Source of the DNA: Epiperipatus broadwayi
Lineage: Eukaryota > Onychophora > Udeonychophora > Euonychophora > Peripatidae
DNA: 64,000 bases
Direction of reading: 5' to 3'
Assembly: GCA_028023455.1 (NCBI GenBank)
Contig: JAQFVV010012979.1
Location: forward strand, 62,001-126,000
In this document: piece after piece, positions 12,941 through 23,945 of the stretch
Layout: each line of letters begins with the position of its first letter
Numbering within the stretch: the stretch's first letter is position 1
Notes under the pieces: model-generated
Told to the model about the DNA's origin: nothing
Seen by the model: the letters and a program-made list of their open reading frames with translations, nothing else
The model's database searches: none
Translations under genes and position numbers: made by a program

Positions 12941-13610
12941 ATCTTTATTCAGTTTTATCTTCATTTTAATTGTAAAGTGTCAAATTGCAAAGTGACTATC
13001 TATCAAACAGTTATGTATAAAACTTCTGATATCATAATCACTCTAAATTTGACAGTTTTTTAATTCTTTCTTTATATCCCTTTATAAGAATTGTCTTATA
13101 TTTTACTTACACCTAAAACAAGCTGGTTGGTATATGGATATCTTTAATCTTGAAAATACTTTCTCATTTTTTAATTTCTTGTCTTTCTCAATATTTTGTA
13201 TACTCCAGTCAGTTTGTATACCACCTTTGAAATGAACATTCAATGAAGAGTATTCTTCCTGTGATTTATGTAATCAATTAATTTGTTACCAATTTCTTGC
13301 TTCTTTTGAATTTTAGTTTTGAGATTTTCTATGGTATTAGTTTAATCAATTTTTAAGCTGATTATTTTTCTGGTTAATGATTTCATAAATAACCACCAGG
13401 TGTAACTTTCCTCTACTTGCTTTTTTTCAAAATTTGAAAGCTATTAGTCAGAAAGAAAACGTTTTCTAATAGCTGATACTTCAATCTCTACACCATTTTT
13501 AAATTCTTTTATATCATCCATGTCAACATTAAACATTTGGAAAATATTGTCATCAGATTTAGATTCCTTCAATTCTTTACTACTCTTTTCTTGATTTTTT
13601 TTATATGACT
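12941..13610 (-). pseudogene. Possible decayed coding region with coiled-coil character
   Basis: The plus strand is rich in TTC and CTT. The minus strand gives broken stretches rich in lysine and glutamate, for example NVDMDDIKEFKNGVEIEVSA and, lower down, ENLKTKIQKKQEIGNKLIDY. The second has heptad-like spacing, as in coiled coils of LINE ORF1 or Gag-like proteins. Several stops and frame changes interrupt it, and no catalytic motif is seen. It may equally be chance on A-rich sequence. Confidence 0.2.
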
Positions 13611-14334
13611 TCCTTTATCTCTGATTTTTTTTTATTTAATGATTCTGATCCTTTTTTTTTTTTGTATCTTGTTGGATCTTTTCCTCAATAATTAGTTTTA
13701 ATTCTGCTTGTTTTTCACATTAGTATATTTTTTTCTTTTTTCATTGGCTTGCTAATTTAATTCTATTATTGGCTCTAATATTGATTGATTATTTATCTGC
13801 CCTGTTTTGTTTCTTTTTTATTACTTTTATTCTCTTTTCTAATTTAATAATCTGTTCATAACTTTATCATTGTTATTCTTTGCTCATGTGTTTATTCTTT
13901 ATTATATTTTCTAATATTTGTTAATGTTATTAAGGATAACTTTTTATTTATTATTTTTGTTATTGGAATCAATCTATCATGTGCTAAATTAATATTCTAT
14001 TCATTAATAATTTGAATTAATCATGTTTTATTTTCTGAAAAATGTTTCAAAAACATCGTGACATCAATCATTTTATCATCTACTTTTTATTTAGTTGTTA
14101 GCTAAATTTACCTTTGGTCAGTCTTTCGGTTATTTTTTTATTTATTTTCCAAACTTTCAATATCATTTCCAACTGTGGTAAATCATAAATCAGTATGGTA
14201 TTCATTGATTATGATGGTGACCCATAATGAGAGCTAAATGGTAATAAAAAATATCAAACAAAATTAATAACTGAGGAGTAATTGTGACTATATTTACTAA
14301 TGTGAGACAATAATGCATCTATATTGTAATGGGA
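13611..14334. other. T-rich stretch, nothing recognised
   Basis: Pyrimidine-rich on the plus strand up to about 13.9 kb, then ordinary AT-rich sequence up to an AT microsatellite. Confidence 0.45.
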
Positions 14335-14402
14335 TATATATATATATATATATATATGTTACATTTGAATTTTAATACTTATATATATATATGTGTGTGT
14401 GT
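14335..14402. repeat. (AT)n and (AT)n(GT)n, duplicated
   Basis: An AT run at 14335-14357 and an AT/GT run at 14380-14402 are each followed by nearly the same text (GTTACATTTRAATTTTAATA). The block of about 45 bp is therefore tandemly duplicated. Confidence 0.85.
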
Positions 14403-14989
14403 TACATTTAAATTTTAATACTTAACTTTTTGTAAATATCTAAGACTGAATTAAAAGCAGAATTGTGCAAAATGCACAAATAATGAATTATTAATTTATT
14501 AATATGTTTGATTTAAATATTGAAATAAAATAAGCTTTAAAAAATTATAGAACTGAAACAAAAATTCTAATCTTTAAATAAAATATAATAAAAAAACCTT
14601 TTAATTTTAAAAATAGTGAAGAGAGTTTTTAATCTTAAAAATAAAAATTACAAACAGATCCTTAGGGCAAAATGACTATTGAAAAGATGATTACGAAAAT
14701 GATAAGAGTCAAGGAATAGAAACACAAGACTTGCTTTTCCCACCTAAAGATATAGACACAGACCTCAGTGGAAAAATCCACTTAGCCACAAACCCAAAAT
14801 CTACTTAGCCACAAACTCAATGAACCAATGAAATACAGATATGAAATACGTTTGATGGATCCGTGCATTCCAGAGATAAGAAGCCTCAGGACTATAAAAA
14901 AATCCAAAAGAAATGATTAATTAGAGAATTAGAAAATTAAAGTTTGAATTCCATTGTCTTTGCTGAAAGTAAAATAATTTAAAAAAAAA
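14403..14989. other. No recognised feature
   Basis: AT-rich, then slightly less so from 14.73 kb. CCACTTAGCCACAAACCC and CTACTTAGCCACAAACTC at 14779-14818 form a small imperfect tandem repeat. Confidence 0.45.
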
Positions 14990-15220
14990 ATATTGTCGCC
15001 ATCACTAAGAATGTAATCCGCTTTGTCGTGCTTCCTTCTGTTCGGCCGGCCAAAGGCAGCTTTCATCTCCACGGATCCCAGGATCGAACTACTGGTGCCA
15101 TATGCAGAAATCCTCATCAAGCTTCATAAATTGTCATCACCCACAAGAAAAGGGCCCTTGCGTAACTTAGATTTTCATCACGAAGAAATGAACACAGAAA
15201 AAGGAGGTATAAATTTATAA
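14990..15220. other. GC-richer island with overlapping short frames, origin unknown
   Basis: Composition here is clearly richer in G and C than the flanks (for example GGCCGGCC at 15044-15051). Frames are open on both strands: 15023-15220 plus, 65 codons, and 14929-15120 minus, 63 codons. The plus frame contains STDPRIELLVPYAEILIKLH, which I do not recognise. The patch could be a fragment of a retroelement gene or a non-coding insertion. Confidence 0.3.
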
Positions 15221-15689
15221 ATAATAAAATGAAACATAAACTCTCTTAAATTTAAAATCTTCGAACTTTATCTGTCTTTAAAATGAACAATAGACTTTCT
15301 CTCTTAAGCAAACCTGAACTTTATTTTTTTTATATAAACCTTGCAATGTTAAAAGTCATAGCTAAAGCTTAAAATGTAATCTCTTAAAATATGTATTGCT
15401 TTTTTTTATTATTCATGCTTAATAAGATCTGTTTGTAATAGGGCAGGAGTTTGCGATTGCAAATGAGCTTAAAAATAGAAACACATATCGTTATTTGTGC
15501 ATTATTGAATTTAAAAGAAAGGAAAAATAGGTCAAATAGCATTTGTTGTAAAATAAGTTAAATACAATGTGTCATCTTAAAATGATTTAAACCTTAAACT
15601 AAAGATTTCATGCTAAAGAATTAAATTAATAAACTGACTTAAATGTAAGTTGAGGGTAGGTAGCCGCTTAGCCTCATTTAAATATATGT
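15221..15689. other. No recognised feature
   Basis: AT-rich sequence between two less AT-rich patches. Confidence 0.45.
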
Positions 15690-16222
15690 TAGTTTTAAGG
15701 GGATTTTGATTTCAGATTATTTGTTTTGTAGTTCTGTCAATGCTGGTGGAGAGATATATAGATGTTTACATCAATGTAATGTGATGTGTGTTTGCACATT
15801 AAGGCAATGTGCCCAACTGAATGCATGACCCCAAAGAGGCAGTCATCATGTTGCAATGGATGCAGACATATTTCCTGCACCATTGACCCCTTTTAGATCT
15901 ATGTATTGGTATGATAAGCTGGCAAGATAGACCACTCTCCCATCCACATGTAGCGTTATTCTCTTTATTATATTACATTCATGATTTCTTCACCAGACAG
16001 ACATGCATTCTTGTACTGGATGAAGGTTATGTTCCTTCAAATAATATCATGCTGTCAGGTGCACATTCCTGTCAGTGTGGTTTGATGCTAACATGTTCAC
16101 ATTGCATTGGTTGTGGATATATATGTGGAAGCGGCATTGGCATGGCTGTGAACCTTTGGCCTGGAATCAAATGTTTTGAAGATCTTTTAAATGCGTCGTT
16201 TGGGTTGCATACCTATGCTTGA
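15690..16222 (+). other. Less AT-rich patch with a 103-codon open frame, unidentified
   Basis: The frame at 15911-16222 is the longest non-repetitive plus-strand frame in the window. It has a cysteine-rich middle (QCGLMLTCSHCIGCGYICG) and hydrophobic segments on either side. There is no match to a family I know, and no signal peptide at the first Met. Splice sites cannot be judged by eye. The composition differs from the flanks over about 500 bp. It could be an exon, an element fragment or chance. I do not call it a gene. Confidence 0.2.
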
Positions 16223-18060
16223 CATTCTAAGATTAAAAATTAAAGTTAAACACAGATAAAATAATAATAATGAAACAAAATAAAACATACTTTTTTTTTA
16301 TAATAATTTTTTTTTTAAGTTTGTATGTTATTACGTATATATACATAAAAAAAAATTTTTGTGTTATTAGTACTGACAGTGATCTAATTTAGTTTATTTT
16401 TTTTATTCTTTATTAAAAATATATTTTAATAAATATTTTAAAACCTCTGCTACTCCATGGGCTAGTGACTAGGGCTGATGGTCAAAATAACATATATGTG
16501 TAAAAGTTGGATCTTTGACAGTGTGTATCTGCCTATTCTATAAATTTTCTAGGTTCTAATAGCCTAGTGGTGCCCTGTACAGCAGATACAGTAAGACTCA
16601 AATGATCTCTAAATCCATGACCATTATAATATTAATAGGTCTTCACTTTGGACTAACAACTAAGTATATACCAATTCAGATAGCAATCTGCTTCCAAATA
16701 ATTAAATGAAAAGAATAATCGCAATATTAAAAAGTGAACTGTGAAAAAAAAAATTACTCAAAGTAATAAATTTAATGAATGAAATAATAATACAAATATG
16801 ACAGACAATTCACTATTTATATGATAAATATAAAAGTATGCATTAAAAATTGATACTTAAAATCCTTAACTTTAAACAATAGGATACATGTGGACTCCTG
16901 TTGAAACTGCAATTTGAAATATGCTGTTTTATTTACCAAAATCCATTTATTTAAAAACTTTCAATAAAAATGTAATTTTCTAGCAAGAACAATGGTTAAA
17001 AATATTTAACAGTTAAGATTTATCTGTGTCTAATTGTCAGTAGATATCAGTACTTCAGGAAGAAGATAAGAATTTTTACTTAAAAAATATACCCAAAAAA
17101 AATTATACGTTTGTATATGCAGAACTTTTCCTCCAATAATGGCAAATAAATGAATTGATTTTTTATTTGTTAATTTTTTTTAATAAAATTATTAAATATT
17201 TATTTTTAATAAGTATCTAATGATTTAATATATTTTATTTTTAAAAGAAAATTAGTCAGCCAGAAATATATGTGATATCAGACAGATAATGGGTTTTGTC
17301 AATAACTTTATTAATTTTTAGTATTTTTAATTGGAAGTTTGATTTTTATTATTATTAAAATAAATTACATTTTTAATTCTTATGATTTTAACAAAATTTA
17401 ACTAAAAAAATATTGAAAAATAATGTTTATATATATAAAGTAAATTTTTTTAAGCAGGAAGTTGAAATGTAATTCATTGTGTCATGAATTTTATGGCTTT
17501 TTTGTTTTTATTTGCAAAGTTAAAATTTTATTTTTAGGATTAATTTCATTATTTGAACTATGTTTTTGATAAAATTTAAATTAAATCATGATGATGTGAC
17601 AAATGTACACATTTTTATTTATTAAATAAAACCTATAATTAAAAAAATATGATTTTTTAAGTCCATAAATGTGTTCCAAAATAATATGTTAAAGCATTAA
17701 AATATTACTTTGCACACATATCTATTCTTAAATATTATTATCAATAATTAACTAAAATATCTGAAAAATTCAATTATTTTCCAGTGACATATTGGTGCTA
17801 GGAACAATCATCAAATTAAATACAACAGTATTAACCTGCTCCCCAGTTGAAATATGTCACAATGTAAGCATAGGTATATGCTTACAAGCAATATAACCTT
17901 AAGTATAAAGTTTCTTTTTGACCACAACCACCAATACTGCTGCCAATACCATCACCACTACTACTACAACTATTTCCTGTATTACTTATATCAAATCTTA
18001 AATGTATGTATACATATAAAGTTATTACAAATTTATAAAAAAGTATAATGTTATTTGTTT
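16223..18060. other. No recognised feature
   Basis: AT-rich. A small block with TGGGCTAGTGACTAGGGCTG near 16458 and CAGCAGATACAG near 16581 stands out slightly but I could not assign it. Confidence 0.45.
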
Positions 18061-18125
18061 TTTTTTAGATCTGAAGAAGACTGCTAGGCAGTCAAAACTG
18101 TTAAGAATTAAATAAAGTACTGTAA
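18061..18125 (+). other. Isolated CTGAAGAAG hairpin motif
   Basis: After a T run, CTGAAGA (18070-18076) is followed by a perfect six-pair hairpin GACTGC-TAG-GCAGTC, then AAAACTG. The order is the same as in the hammerhead-like elements. However GAAAC has become AAAAC, the GUC is missing and stem I does not pair, so it cannot be a working ribozyme. It is likely a remnant of a related element. Confidence 0.35.
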
Positions 18126-19074
18126 AATGTGCATTAAAAGGAGTATAGTAGTTTTTTAAGAATTTAAATATGGGAGTGTAAGTTTTGTATGATAAATCAT
18201 ATAAATATAGATGAATGAAATCAGATTAAAATAATTTAGAAAATTATAAATTGTAACCCCAAATTATTTAGTGTATCAGATAGCCACCTTGAAATAGAGA
18301 GCAAATTTATATCTTATGAAAATATAATACATGCATAATTTGAGTTAGCATTATAAAAATATTTTTTTCTTGACATTCTTGTTAATATCCATGACAAAAT
18401 TATTGCAGTAATTATAAACATTGACTTATGAATGATAATTTTGTGGGTTTATAGTTAGTTATTTTTATCTTATATATCCATTTAGAGTAACATTTTATTT
18501 CTAGGCATCTAAATAAATTTAATCTGAATTTCTTAACAGAATTATTAATGATTTTCAAGTCAACTTTGATGTAATATTTTTATGGTTCAATGGTTTCAAT
18601 ATACAATTACTCACTTTTGGTTTATTTAAGTTTTTGTAAATATTTTTATTTAATTTCATCTGGTGAAAACATTTTATTATATTTATGGGCTATCCAGACA
18701 CACACATTGATATCTATTGGTAATTTAAAGGACTTTGGTACAGGCTTTTAGAAATTAATTTAAAGAGATTTATCTAGCCAAATTAGTCTTATAAATTTTG
18801 ATCTCTTTATCACTCATTTGTTAACAAAAATTTATTTTAAGACTATTGTTTTTGAAAGAAATTTTTAAATATAATTATAATAAATCAAAATTACAATTTT
18901 TAATTAAATTAGTTATGAAAAAGAAAGCAAACATTCTTTTGAATATACAAATTAAATAGGTTTATTATTCATTTAATTAAAAATTAAAAATTAATTAATA
19001 AAAAGTAATTAAATGAGATATTTATTTTATATAACATTATGTTTTGATAAACTGTAATAGTAATAATCAGCCAT
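18126..19074. other. No recognised feature
   Basis: AT-rich sequence without frames or repeats that I could match elsewhere in the window. Confidence 0.5.
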
Positions 19075-19286
19075 TAAATTAATGCACATGGCTTTGTCGA
19101 TTTTTAATTATAAATGAATACTCTCACTTCCAAACACAAGATTTGCCCATATATAAACATTTGGGTTGAAAGAATAGATGGATTCATTCTATCTTTTCAC
19201 AAAGACTTTATCTTGTGTTTGAAAGTGAGAGCATTAATTTATAGTTAAAAATTCACAAAGCGCATGTGCATTAGCTTAATGGATGA
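19075..19286. mobile_element. Foldback MITE, family E, copy 1
   Basis: Arms of about 85 bp: 19075-19160 is repeated inverted at 19195-19286. Shared landmarks are TAATGCACATG, CTCTCACTT and AAACACAAGAT. The loop holds GCCCATATATAAACATTTGG. A second copy with the same loop is at 46186-46392. There is no coding capacity. Confidence 0.65.
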
Positions 19287-19827
19287 TTATTACTAAAAAA
19301 GTAATTAAAAAAAGTTTACTGATAGTCCAATTTATATATATATGTCTGTATACTATTACTTTTTATATGGCATGAACTGAAAATATCTCTTTACATATAT
19401 GTTATAAAATGTTTAGTAATAACCATTATCCATTGCTTTGCAATAACTAAAAAAGGTTTCACCTTGTCTATCTTATCTAGCATTATATAAAGAAACCTCT
19501 ATTTAAGCAAACATCATTTTCAATTTCTGCTTATCACTTTAAAAGTTTCATGTTTTACTGTTGAATTTTCAGTTCTTAAGCTATAAATAAAATTCATGGT
19601 GAGGGTCTTTGAGATTTGTTCTAGAAAACTAAAGTGTTTCTATAAAAACAAGTATATTTACTGGTAATCATTCAAAATTGAAAGTGGAGAGGTAAAATGT
19701 TTTAATCAATATATATATTTTTAGATAAATAATGGAATGATAAAAGAAATATATATTTGTTATTCAACTAGTGATTATAAGATTGGAAAATCCAATGTGC
19801 AATCATTTATTTGTTATACTTCATCTG
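19287..19827. other. No recognised feature
   Basis: AT-rich with no repeat matches in the window. Confidence 0.5.
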
Positions 19828-19939
19828 TATTTTTATTTTTATTTTATTTTTTCATGTGTCAAAGAATCAGCCAGGAAGTGAACCTGGGACAACTGCTTGT
19901 AAGGCAGCTGTGCTAACCACTCTGCCACCAATTCTTGAC
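19828..19939 (-). mobile_element. tRNA-derived SINE, short-variable-arm subtype
   Basis: On the minus strand it begins GTCAAGAATTGG. It carries TGGCAGAGTGGTTAGCAC, an excellent A box, then CTGCCTTACAAGCAGTTG and CAGGTTCACTTCCTGG, a B box with one deviation. It ends TTTGACACATG and an A-rich tail (19828-19852 on the plus strand, T-rich). Two acceptor positions have changed together (GAATTGG with CTGATTC), keeping the stem paired. No clear duplication. Confidence 0.85.
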
Positions 19940-21935
19940 AAATGTTTTGTTTCTTTTATTTTTTCTCTGTTTTTTTCATGTTTTATTAGTAATATTTATA
20001 TGAAAAAGCAGTTTTTCAGTTATTAATGATAATTTATTAAAGCCATGCTAATAGCAAATATAGTATTTAATATTCCTATATATTATGCCAAAAATTTTAT
20101 TAACAAAAGTAATTGAGAAAAATGTTTTATCACATATGATGTGATTTTGACCACTAGTAGGAGATGTTACATGTCTATGGGGCTGAGTTTATATCTTATT
20201 TTCACTTTTTAAAATACATATTATTAAAATTTCATAGGAATTAAAATGTAATTAACTCTATGCTTAAAATGTAAAATCAATTTTTTGTATATGTAGCTTT
20301 CATTTCAAAGAAAGCTTTTTTAGCAAAATTAAAACATTTAAAATAAATAATAACAATGAAAAATATTTGTAAAATATTAAACTTATCTCAAAAAGTATAG
20401 AATATATTTATCACTGAATCTTTACTGATACATAGTTTAAAAAAATCTAATTTCTCATCATATGGGTTTTCCATCCTTCAAAAACATTAATAATTAAAGA
20501 AATAAAAAGTATTTTTTCATATTTTAAAAAAATATCTTAAAAAATAAGCAATATCTTTGAAATAACAGAATTAGCTTTACAAAAAAACTTAAAATTTAAT
20601 CTTTATTAACATAATATCAAAAACTTCTGCCCACGTGTATAAAGATCACTTGCACTTTAAAATTGTTCTTATCTTGCAATTGTACCTGCCATCTAGGGAC
20701 AAAAATGAAAACAAAATTATAGATTTACTATTATTAAGTTATAACCATGCAACATAATGTCATGGATAAAACTACAGACTAGGACAAGTAAAAAGCCTTT
20801 TCATGTTATTATGAACAATGCAATACAAAAATCATAGCATTAATATAAAATCATTTCAAAATATATTGGAAAAAGTTAAACTTTCTAGAATGATGTGTTT
20901 CAATCTAAGTATTCATTTAAATTAAAATAATGAATCCCAACTACAGTATTATATTGTTCTTAATTCATTAAAATATTTTGTGCTTTCATTAAAAATTATG
21001 TAAAATGATAAAACTTTACTTTTTGGACATTTATAACCATTCATTCATTTTCCTATTATTATTAATTAAAAGCAATATTTGCAATGAAAAATATTATCAA
21101 GTAATTTAATTTTGAATAAAAACAAATAAAAGCTATGTAGATATAAAAAAGTTCAATGACAAGCTTTAATTAAGGAAATTTAAAAAAATACCACAAATTT
21201 AAATTTTCTCAGGAAATCGGTCTAAGGCACAACATACAGCTGACATATGTCAAATTTTGATGTGCTACATTAATTATTGGTAATTATTTTTTTTTATTTT
21301 AACTTTATGAATATCATTTTCAAAGTAATACTTATCTTTCTTTCTATCTCTTTATCATGCATACATACATGTATGATACCTGTAATTTAATATTTATATA
21401 TAAACTGTGGGTAACAATGATATATTACTAATACTCATAATTCAAATATCGCTATATCGAAATACGTAAATGTTCCTTTAATCAGAACACACATGCAAGA
21501 TTCTCTGTAGTAAAAATGCAATATATAGTGAATAAATTACCATACAAAATAAGTGGTCCAAACTAAGCTATAGTACATATTTTTTACCTAAGTCATATCA
21601 CTAACCTCATCAGATCAAAATATATGTACTACTCATTGATATAGCTATAACAGATATGTCTGTAATTAATTCATGATAATGCATTTTATTTTAAAAGTTT
21701 GTACATTGTTATTTCACAAAAAGTCAAAAATAATTGCAGACCCATTTTAAAGACTACTGAATTACATGTAGTTTAGTGAATATATTAGGATTAATTGTGA
21801 TTAATTTCAGAAGCATATTTTTTTATTCTTTGTAGAGTTAAATTTAAATATATATTTTAAATGGTCATCATTATCATTTTCAAACAATATTGATCTATCA
21901 CAGATTGAAAATCTCTCCAAGTTTAATCCAATTTC
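19940..21935. other. No recognised feature
   Basis: AT-rich, without frames above 60 codons beyond the SINE tail. Confidence 0.5.
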
Positions 21936-22330
21936 TTTGAACCATAGCCTCTTTTCGCCACATCACCCCAACATACTTCCTTATTTCATCCATTCATCTC
22001 ACATTTGGTCTCTTTCTAGATCTTTTACATTCTCTTGAGATTCAGCTTAAAACGTCATCTAACCATATATATTATCTCTTTTAGCAGTATATCCTACTCC
22101 ACTCCATCTAGTTTTTAAATTTTTTCAATAATGTCAATAATAGCTGTTTGCTCTCTCACCTATGTATTTCACTTTCAATACCTTCTTATTACTCTCACCA
22201 TACATTTCTTTCCATTAACAGACAAACTGTTTTCTCCAATCACTTTGAGTGCTACATAATGCTGCCATACACAAACAGTTCAGAATCTCATAAAATATAT
22301 ATTTCAGCTAAGGTAAGTCAACATCTCTCC
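21936..22330 (-). pseudogene. Decayed LINE fragment, C-terminal ORF2 region
   Basis: Minus-strand translation, allowing frame changes, gives landmarks of the C-terminal region that follows reverse transcriptase in APE-type LINEs. In order these are a WSR/GH-V-like segment near 22100, then KRPNVR-MDEIRKYVGVMWR near 21950-22020, matching the usual R.RWMD.I...M.........R..W pattern. Stops interrupt it and no domain is whole. The order also fits the same region of the 57.4-59.7-kb LINE. The plus-strand frame at 22148-22345 is its shadow. Confidence 0.45.
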
Positions 22331-23323
22331 AAAAGTTTATTATAGTTTCAAACTCTATTCTTTACATTGGTGTAATGGTACTAGGTTTATTTATAATTAG
22401 GTCTTGGTGATAAATTTTATTTTTAGTATGAAATTATTACTTCTCATAATCAACTTACATTTTGTGTATAAACAAATCTTGCAATACAAATCATTTTTTA
22501 CCTTTTTATAATTAATATCTGAAATTGCATATACAATAAAGTCCATATTAAATAATTGATTATACTTTATTTATTACTTTTTTTCTCTTTGTTACTTTCC
22601 AATTTTTTTAATTATTTACATTCCAACAGAAGTTATTAATTTTTTAATGTATTTATAACTATATATCATGTTTTTCAAAGCACATTTAGTTCTTTCAAAA
22701 ACAGTTATTAGATTATCTCCATCTAGTAACTAATTTGTTATGGTGATATCATTTTTAATGGTAAATGTTTGCTTTCTTAATCAGATACCGTATCATTGCA
22801 GGATAATTCACTGAGAATTTAATTACATCTATTTTATTCTAAGAATGCTGACAGTATGGAACCTTTGTGTAAATGTTGATAAATTTATTGTGCTTAGAAA
22901 TTTTAGAATTCTGTTAAATTTAAATATACTTTAGAAAGTAAAATTACTATTTTTTTTAATTCTATTGTTGAAAGTATTTCCATGATACCTTAATTTTCCA
23001 ACAAGCTGTAATCAAACTTTAATTCATCTTTAACATCTTTTAGCTATTTTTACTAGCAGGCCCAGAGATAACTGCTTCATGATGTGTCATTGATTTAAAT
23101 TTTATAGTTTTTACAGTTTTATATTATTTAGAAATTGAAATGGTGTAAAATATAATTCTTTATTTAAGAATAACCTGGTCAACTAATACCTATTGTCTTT
23201 GTCTTTATATACCATTGGTTTTAAAATAAAGATAAGTAGGTTATCATTGTATATTACACATGAACATTATCTATCAAACTATATGATGTTTAGTTTTAAA
23301 TGTCATTTTTTTAGCCAGAAGGT
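22331..23323. other. No recognised feature
   Basis: AT-rich, non-coding. Confidence 0.5.
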
Positions 23324-23665
23324 TAAACACTAATGTGCTAATAGCTCTAATAAACTTTATCGATAAATGCCACAAGAGAAAGCATTTAAAATCTGTCTAC
23401 AAATTATGCCCATTTCCAAACAGGTTTCAAGCTATTGATATCCTCAGTGAGGAGCTAGCATTTAAAATCTGTCTAGAAACTATCCTCATTCCCAAACTGG
23501 TTTCAAGCTATTGACTATCTTCAGTGAGGATGAGTTCCTCACTGAGGATAGCTAATAGCATGAAACTGATTTGGGGATAGGGATAGTTTTTAGACAGAGA
23601 TTTTAAATGCTTTCTCTAGTGGTATTTATCACTAAAGCTTCTTAGAGCTATTAGCACACACTTTA
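23324..23665. mobile_element. Family B foldback element with three hammerhead-like motifs
   Basis: GTGCTAATAGCTC near 23335 returns inverted near 23645. Inside, the left arm is partly repeated in tandem: the stretch with AGCATTTAAAATCTGTCTA occurs at 23380 and at 23457. The right arm (23536-23640) follows after the short palindrome CCTCACTGAGG. The three arm ends carry CUGANGA...GAAAC motifs on the minus strand (23418-23453 and 23489-23530) and the plus strand (23536-23577). The design is that of family A but the outer sequence is different. Related single arms lie near 35.0 and 43.85 kb. No duplication was found. Confidence 0.65.
23536..23577 (+). ncRNA. Hammerhead-ribozyme-like motif, family B
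   Basis: TCCTCA (23536-23541) pairs with TGGGGA (23572-23577) over six positions, one of them T-G. Between them are CTGAGGA (23542-23548), a stem II region TAGCTAATAGCAT, GAAAC (23562-23566) and TG-ATT. The G that should open GUH is A here, so stem III is weakened. The minus-strand partner at 23489-23530 keeps GTT at that place but has a broken pair in stem I. As in family A, the pair at 10.1/11.1 is a mismatch, here T-T. Confidence 0.45.
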
Positions 23666-23849
23666 TTTTAGTTTATAATTACAAGCTTATCAAGTTAAGT
23701 CACTTGATGTATGACATGATTTTATTTACTATTATAGTTATCAATCTAGTTTGGCTACCACAATCTGACCATCAGGTTGCATGGAGATAAATCTTTGAGT
23801 GTTCAAAACTCTAGTCTCATGCAAAATGCTAATAAGGCAGAAAGTGCTT

Positions 23850-23945
23850 TTGATGTGATGTGATGTGATGTATTATGGCTTCTCCTTAAACAAAGTCAAG
23901 AATATCTCAGCAATTATGCCCAGATATACTTATAATTCAATAAAA
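23850..23945 (-). mobile_element. 3' end fragment of the 53-kb LINE family
   Basis: On the plus strand it reads (GATGT)n followed by CTTCTCCTTAAACAAAGTCA and CAGCAATTATGCCCAGA. The same text stands at 53105-53180, immediately downstream of the minus-strand LINE. The fragment is therefore the 3' end of that family with its five-base tandem tail, in minus orientation and severely 5'-truncated. Confidence 0.6.

Noticed and set aside
16440-16600. Possible SINE or hairpin block
   Set aside because: Slightly GC-richer words such as TGGGCTAGTGACTAGGGCTG, but no boxes, inverted arms or second copy.
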